This document shows, one piece after another, positions 43,633 through 47,885 of a stretch of DNA of 47,885 nucleotides. The stretch covers positions 1 through 47,885 of the forward strand of contig JAICQL010000034.1 of NCBI GenBank assembly GCA_025937895.1, given 5' to 3'. The translations under genes and the position numbers were made by a program. Source of the DNA: Polyangiaceae bacterium. Its GTDB lineage: Bacteria > Myxococcota_A > Polyangia > Polyangiales > Polyangiaceae. The notes beneath the pieces were generated by a model. That model was not told where the DNA came from and made no database searches. It was given only the letters and a program-made list of their open reading frames with translations. The number at the start of each line of letters is the position of its first letter. Within the stretch, counting starts at the first letter, position 1.

Positions 43633-46041
43633 TCAGGCGCTGGCGGCCACGGCCTCGGGCTGTCGGTTCGGGTCGGGGGGTGCGCCGGAGCCGCTGGCGC
43701 CACCGGGGGCACCCACCGTGCGCGTGCCGGAGCCGGGCGCGGTCGACTCGAGCGAGCGCACCGGCTCGGGCTGCTCGCTGGAGCGGTGAAACACGGCCTC
43801 GTTGAGCTCGTCGCACAGCGCCGCGTCCTCGGGCAGGGCTACATCATCGACGCTGACGACGGGTACGGCGCCCATCAAGGAGTTGGTCACGAACACCTGG
43901 TCTGCAGCCAGCAGCTCCTCCACCTCGAGGCGCCGCTCCTCCACCGCAACGCCCCTGTCTGACAGCAGGCGGCGCACCTCGGCCGCCATGGTGCCGGGCA
44001 GCGCGTGCTGCGAGACGGGGAAGACGGCGGTGTTGCCAAACATGCAACCCACGCTGGCCGTGTTGGTCTCGGACACGGAGCGATCCGGGTTGAGGATCAG
44101 CGCCTCGTCGCCGCCATGGCTCTGCGCCCACTCCCCGGCCAGCTTGTAGAACAGGTAGTTGAGCGTCTTGTGGCTGGCGAGGTGGCTGTGGCGCAGATGA
44201 GGATACACACGCAGGCGCAGGCCACCTCGCTCGCTCAGGCACTGCCGCGGAGAGTAGCGCCGGGCGCTCGCGAAGAGCCCGGGCAGCGCGCGCGAGCTAC
44301 CCGGGCTACCTGCAGCCGCGACCAGCTTGACCGCGGCCAGCCCGCTCGTCAGCCCATTCTTCTGGAGGAGCTGCGCGATCACGTCGGGCCAGGTCACGTC
44401 CGGCGGCTGCGACTGGAAGAGCTCGCGCCAGGCCAGCTCGAAGCGGCGCAGGTGCGCTTCGAGCAGGATGGGGCGGCCCTCTTGCACCCGCAGGGTCTCG
44501 AAGATGCCGAAGCCGTAGGCCAGGCCCTCGCTATCGAAGGGCAGCGTGGCGGCCTCCAGCGGCTTGAAGGCTCCGTCGTGCCAGGCGACGCCGGCGCTCG
44601 GAGGCTGGGCGCCCGCTTGCTCCAGCGCGTTCATCAGGGTACGGCCCTTGTGCAGCGTCTCGTCAAACTCGCTCGCGGCGTCGGAGTCGAACACGATGCC
44701 GCCGCCAACGGAGAACAGCGCCTTGCCGCCGGTGAAGGTGGCGGTGCGGATCGCGATGGAGAGATCCATGCTGCCGTCAAAGCCGACGTAGCCGATGCTG
44801 CCCGTGTAGATGTGGCGGCGCACGGGCTCCAGCTCATCGATGATCTCCATGGCGCGGATCTTCGGGCAGCCGGTGATGGAGCCGCCCGGGAAGGTGGCCC
44901 GCAGCAGGTCCACCGCGTCCATACCCGGGTCCAGCTCTCCCTTCACGATCGAGACCTGGTGGTAGACGTTCTGGTACGCCTCGAGCCGCTTGTGCTCCAG
45001 CACCCGCACGGAGCCCTGGCGACAGACCTTGCCGATGTCGTTGCGCAGCAGGTCGACGATCATCGACAGCTCGGCGTCCTCCTTGCTGCTCTCCTGCAGC
45101 TCGCGGCGCAGCGCCTCGTCCTCGGCCGGCGTCTTGCCCCGCGGCCGCGTGCCCTTGATCGGGCGCGTCTCCACCTTGCCGTCCCGTAGCTCGATGAAGC
45201 GCTCGGGCGAGGTGGACACGATCTGGTGATCGCCGGCGTTGATGTACGCGAAGAACGGCGCGGGATTGGCCGCGTACATGGCGGCGAAGCGCTCGTAGGG
45301 GTCGCCCGTGAACGGCACCTGAAAGCGCTGCGACATGTTGACCTGGTACACGTCGCCCTCGACGATGTAGTTGCGGATGGCCTCCACCGCGGCCAGGTAC
45401 TCGGGGCGCGAGAAGACGGACGTGCACTTGCCGCCTCTCTGCGGCGCCGGGCCGGGTGCCGCCGCCTCCACGGGCGCCACCAGCGCGGCCTTGAAGCGCG
45501 CCACGTTCTTCTGCAAGCCAGCGCTGTCTCCCTCGAGGCGCAGGGCCAGCAAGGTGCTGGCCTGCGTCACCCGGTCCTGGATTAGCAGGATCGAGGGGGC
45601 CACCAGGTACGAGAGCGGCAGGCCGAGATCATCGATGCTGGTCCGCGGCAGCTGCTCCAGGCAGTCCTTCAGGTCATAAGCGAAGTAGCCCAGCAGCCCG
45701 CCATTCAAGGGCAGCGCCGTGCTCGACCCCGGCAGGCTGCAGTGCTGCAGCACGCGGCGCAGGATGCTGAAAGGGTCGCCGGTGAGCTCGCTCGAGTGCT
45801 CGCCGCCCGCCAGGGTGGTCCAGGTGCGCTGCCCGCTCAGCGAGAGCCACGGGTACACGCCGAGGATGTGGTGCCGCGCGCAGTCGAGCTTCCCGCCGCT
45901 CAGCAGGGCCACGGTGCCGGGCAAGTGTGCGAAGCGGCGCACCACCTGCTCGAACGGCTGATCCAGCCCGATCGGCTCGGAGTGCACCTCCGTCACCCGG
46001 CGCAGCCAGGGCACGTCGGCATCGATCGCGGGGGTCGTCAC
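43633..46041 (-). CDS. Aminodeoxychorismate synthase I fused to aminodeoxychorismate lyase (PabB-PabC)
   Basis: 802 residues from GTG 46041, overlapping the pabA stop by GTGA with AAAGGAGGG five bases upstream. Residues about 1-470 are PabB: PIKGTRPRGK carries the ADC-synthase Lys (TrpE has PIAGT), followed by DLLRNDIGKVC, HQVSIVKGEL, FPGGSITGCPKIRAM and GGGIVFDSD. Residues about 480-750 are a class IV PLP enzyme, the PabC lyase, with PLP Lys in ASHKTLNYLFYKLAG and ETNTASVGCMFGN. Together with PabA it converts chorismate to 4-amino-4-deoxychorismate and then p-aminobenzoate. A low-complexity tail of about 45 residues (SGAPPDPNRQPEAV) ends it. The operon context points to a natural-product role rather than folate. 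Confidence 0.93.
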   Translation of the reverse strand: MTTPAIDADVPWLRRVTEVHSEPIGLDQPFEQVVRRFAHLPGTVALLSGGKLDCARHHILGVYPWLSLSGQRTWTTLAGGEHSSELTGDPFSILRRVLQHCSLPGSSTALPLNGGLLGYFAYDLKDCLEQLPRTSIDDLGLPLSYLVAPSILLIQDRVTQASTLLALRLEGDSAGLQKNVARFKAALVAPVEAAAPGPAPQRGGKCTSVFSRPEYLAAVEAIRNYIVEGDVYQVNMSQRFQVPFTGDPYERFAAMYAANPAPFFAYINAGDHQIVSTSPERFIELRDGKVETRPIKGTRPRGKTPAEDEALRRELQESSKEDAELSMIVDLLRNDIGKVCRQGSVRVLEHKRLEAYQNVYHQVSIVKGELDPGMDAVDLLRATFPGGSITGCPKIRAMEIIDELEPVRRHIYTGSIGYVGFDGSMDLSIAIRTATFTGGKALFSVGGGIVFDSDAASEFDETLHKGRTLMNALEQAGAQPPSAGVAWHDGAFKPLEAATLPFDSEGLAYGFGIFETLRVQEGRPILLEAHLRRFELAWRELFQSQPPDVTWPDVIAQLLQKNGLTSGLAAVKLVAAAGSPGSSRALPGLFASARRYSPRQCLSERGGLRLRVYPHLRHSHLASHKTLNYLFYKLAGEWAQSHGGDEALILNPDRSVSETNTASVGCMFGNTAVFPVSQHALPGTMAAEVRRLLSDRGVAVEERRLEVEELLAADQVFVTNSLMGAVPVVSVDDVALPEDAALCDELNEAVFHRSSEQPEPVRSLESTAPGSGTRTVGAPGGASGSGAPPDPNRQPEAVAASA

Positions 46042-46628
46042 GAGAGCCCTCCTTTCAGCGGGCCAGAGCGCAGGAAGTTCTCCACCAGGCTGAAGCCGTG
46101 CTGGGTGAGGAAGCTCTCGGGGTGAAATTGAACCCCGAACAGCGGGTAATGCACGTGTTGCACTGCCATGGGGACGCCGTCCGACGAGCGGGCGTTGACC
46201 CTGAGCTCGTCGCTGATGCCGGTGATGGCCAGCGAGTGATAGCGCGCGACGGTCAGCGGCTGGGGCACGCCCTGGAAGAGCCCGGCGCCGTCATGGTGCA
46301 CTGCGCTGGTCTTGCCGTGCATCGGCACCGGCGCGTGCACGGTGGTACCGCCGAACGCCTCGTTCATGCACTGCATGCCCAGGCACACACCCAGCAGCGG
46401 GAAGGCGCCCTGAGAGCGGCGGATGAGCTCCGTCGAGATACCGGCGGCGCTCGGGCTCCTGGGCCCCGGGCTCACCAGGACATAGTCGGGCTGCTGGCGC
46501 AGCACGTCCTCGACGGACAGCGCGTCAGCGCGAAACACGGAGATGTCCAGCTCGTAGGCCCGGAACATCTGCACGAGGTTGAAGGTGAAAGAGTCATAGT
46601 TGTCGATGACGAGTAGCTTGGCTGGCAT
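46038..46628 (-). CDS. pabA: Glutamine amidotransferase, aminodeoxychorismate synthase component II (PabA)
   Basis: 196 residues, class I glutamine amidotransferase. Catalytic Cys in LLGVCLGMQ, His and Glu in FGVQFHPES, and the start motif LLVIDNYDSFTFNLVQ all match PabA/TrpG. It supplies ammonia to the PabB half of the following protein; the two genes overlap by 4 bp. A TrpG identity is possible by sequence, but the partner is an ADC synthase. It begins 59 bp after the NRPS gene stop, so all three probably form one transcript. Confidence 0.94.
   Translation of the reverse strand: MPAKLLVIDNYDSFTFNLVQMFRAYELDISVFRADALSVEDVLRQQPDYVLVSPGPRSPSAAGISTELIRRSQGAFPLLGVCLGMQCMNEAFGGTTVHAPVPMHGKTSAVHHDGAGLFQGVPQPLTVARYHSLAITGISDELRVNARSSDGVPMAVQHVHYPLFGVQFHPESFLTQHGFSLVENFLRSGPLKGGLS
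46047..46055 (-). promoter_or_regulatory. Shine-Dalgarno of pabB/C
   Basis: AAAGGAGGG on the minus strand, five bases before GTG 46041; supports the GTG start and coupling with pabA. Confidence 0.8.
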
Positions 46629-46687
46629 GCTCTGGCCTCGGCTTTCTCTGCTGGTGAAGAAAGACGCCGTGCCCCCCCTCGCGGCCG

Positions 46688-47885
46688 CTACAACATCGTG
46701 AGCCCGCCATCGACCGGCACGTACGAGCCGGTCATGAAGCGTGACAGGTCACTCGCCAGGAAGAGCACCGCCCCGGCGATGTCCTCCGGTACTCCGTTGC
46801 GCCGCAGCGGCGACTTGGAGGCGATCGAGGCCTTGCTGCCGGGCGGCATCGGCTGGGCTGCGTCCGTCAGGGTGAGCCCGGGCGCCACCGTGTTGACCCG
46901 AACCCCGCCGGGCCCGAGCTCCGAGGCCAGGGCACGCACGAAGGCGTCGACCGCTGCCTTTGCCGTGGTCTGCGCCAGGAAGCCCTCGCTGCTGCGCTTG
47001 GAGAGCGAGCTGGAGATGAACACGATGCTGCCGTTCTTGCGCCGCAGCATCTCGGGCGCGACCGCCTGCGCGGGGTGGAAGATGGCCCTCAGCTCGTCAT
47101 TGACCTTGTGCTCCAGATCCGCCCAGTCGTACTCGATGAAGGGCCGGTGGCGAAAGTTGATGTGGGCGTTGGCTACGAGCACGTCGATGTGCTCGAAGCA
47201 CTGGTTCACCGCTGCCACGAGCCGGGCCACGTCGGCAGGGCTGGTGACGTCTGCCCTGAAGATCTCGGCCACCCCACCCTCCGCCTCGATCTGCTCCTTC
47301 ACGCTGCGCGCCTGCTTCTCGCTGTCGCGGTAGTTGATGGCCACCTTCGCGCCGTGCTCGGCCAGCAGCAGCGCGGTGGAGAGCCCGATGCCGCGGCTGG
47401 CGCCAGTGATCAGCGCCACCTTGCCCTCGAGCAGGCCCGAGCTCGCGCGCGGCTTCGAGACGCGCCGGGTGGTGGAGGGCGGCTGCTCGCTGGCGGGGCG
47501 CCGCGACAGCTGGCGATCCACCACCGCGGCCAGCGCCTCCAGCCGGGACTCGTCAAATAGCTCCGACAGATCGAGCTCGACTCGGAACATGTCCTTGATC
47601 CTGGCGAGCACGCGCATGGCCGACAGCGAGTGGCCTCCGATGTCGAAGAAGTCGCTCTGGCGCCCGATGTGCTCGCCCGGCACCTCCACCACCTGCGCCC
47701 AGATGGCCGCCAGGGTGCGCTCCGTCGGGGTCGCCGGCGCTTCGTACGCGCCGCGCTGCTGCAGCTCGCCCTGCGCCTCCCAGAGCGCGCGGCGGTTCAG
47801 CTTGCCGTTGGGCAGCTGCGGCATCGCGTCCAGCAGCACGAACGCGTCCGGCACCATGTACGCGGGCAGCCGCTCCTGCAGGAAC
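46688..47885 (-). CDS. NRPS C-terminus: A-domain end, PCP and SDR domain (5' end outside window)
   Basis: The frame is open to the right edge (FLQERLPAYMVPDAF reads straight through), so only the C-terminal ~399 residues are seen. The end of an adenylation domain is marked by QLPNGKLNRRAL (A10 Lys). PCP follows: QSDFFDIGGHSLSAMRVLAR with the phosphopantetheine Ser. After a linker (QLSRRPASEQPPSTTRRV) comes an SDR domain with intact Rossmann motif TGASRGIGLS, catalytic-Ser region FISSSLSKRSS, and TAKAAVDAF (Lys kept), but Gln at the Tyr position (codon 46970-46972). Ends at DGGLTML. No thioesterase. Product unknown. Directly upstream of pabA and pabB/C. Confidence 0.92.
   Translation of the reverse strand, partial: FLQERLPAYMVPDAFVLLDAMPQLPNGKLNRRALWEAQGELQQRGAYEAPATPTERTLAAIWAQVVEVPGEHIGRQSDFFDIGGHSLSAMRVLARIKDMFRVELDLSELFDESRLEALAAVVDRQLSRRPASEQPPSTTRRVSKPRASSGLLEGKVALITGASRGIGLSTALLLAEHGAKVAINYRDSEKQARSVKEQIEAEGGVAEIFRADVTSPADVARLVAAVNQCFEHIDVLVANAHINFRHRPFIEYDWADLEHKVNDELRAIFHPAQAVAPEMLRRKNGSIVFISSSLSKRSSEGFLAQTTAKAAVDAFVRALASELGPGGVRVNTVAPGLTLTDAAQPMPPGSKASIASKSPLRRNGVPEDIAGAVLFLASDLSRFMTGSYVPVDGGLTML

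Noticed and set aside
43633..46041. Identification as anthranilate synthase (TrpE)
   Set aside because: The active-site motif is PIKGT with Lys, as in aminodeoxychorismate synthase, not PIAGT; and a PabC-type lyase domain is fused.

Overview
The window looks like a piece of a Myxococcota chromosome (class Polyangia is my best guess). The support is very high GC throughout (estimated by eye, near 70%), long spurious antisense frames, many lipoproteins with Gly/Ser/Ala linkers, a Cys-repeat plus Gly-rich surface lipoprotein, many free-standing two-component proteins, and an NRPS fragment. No rRNA, tRNA, CRISPR array or insertion sequence was seen. Two genes are cut by the window edges: a minus-strand lipoprotein on the left (1-302) and an NRPS on the right (46688-47885).

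Layout. 1-302 is a truncated lipoprotein whose signal peptide is built from an 18-bp tandem repeat. 382-3319 is an ABC-2 exporter (ATPase, permease) with a downstream membrane-anchored protein. 3502-4944 is a PAS histidine kinase. 4951-6453 is a Tat-exported flavoenzyme that resembles cytokinin dehydrogenase. 6760-7248 is ybaK. 7378-15357 is a co-directional signalling block: porin, small periplasmic phosphate-binding-protein-like protein, 1202-residue hybrid kinase with three receivers, CheR, a CheB domain lacking its catalytic serine, and a receiver-kinase. 15449-15865 is a DUF2934 protein, followed on the minus strand by an M16 peptidase, the Cys/Gly-rich lipoprotein and a GYF_2 protein. 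22010-29866 carries a PEBP-like lipoprotein, an ALDH and CE15-like esterase pair, a duplicated-domain lipoprotein with a basic tail, a CBS protein, a ribosome hibernation factor, a host-attachment-family protein and a response regulator; its kinase follows at 29870-31150. 31453-34614 is a large beta-propeller lipoprotein.

35451-41846 is a copper-handling cluster: ECF sigma factor, overlapping Cys/His-rich membrane protein (candidate metal-sensing anti-sigma factor), TolC-type lipoprotein, Tat multicopper oxidase, and a YHS/HMBD-type Cu(I) ATPase. After a secreted alpha/beta hydrolase and a small membrane protein, the right end is a three-gene minus-strand operon: NRPS (A C-terminus, PCP, SDR domain), pabA, and a pabB-pabC fusion. 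This is a dedicated p-aminobenzoate supply next to an NRPS.

Three systems deserve attention: the CheR/CheB-coupled kinase block with a Ser-to-Ala CheB; the PABA-NRPS operon, whose terminal SDR domain has Gln in place of the catalytic Tyr; and the sigma factor and Cys-rich partner next to the copper genes. In-frame 15- and 18-bp minisatellites also recur at protein ends. Strong inverted repeats mark several convergent gene boundaries.
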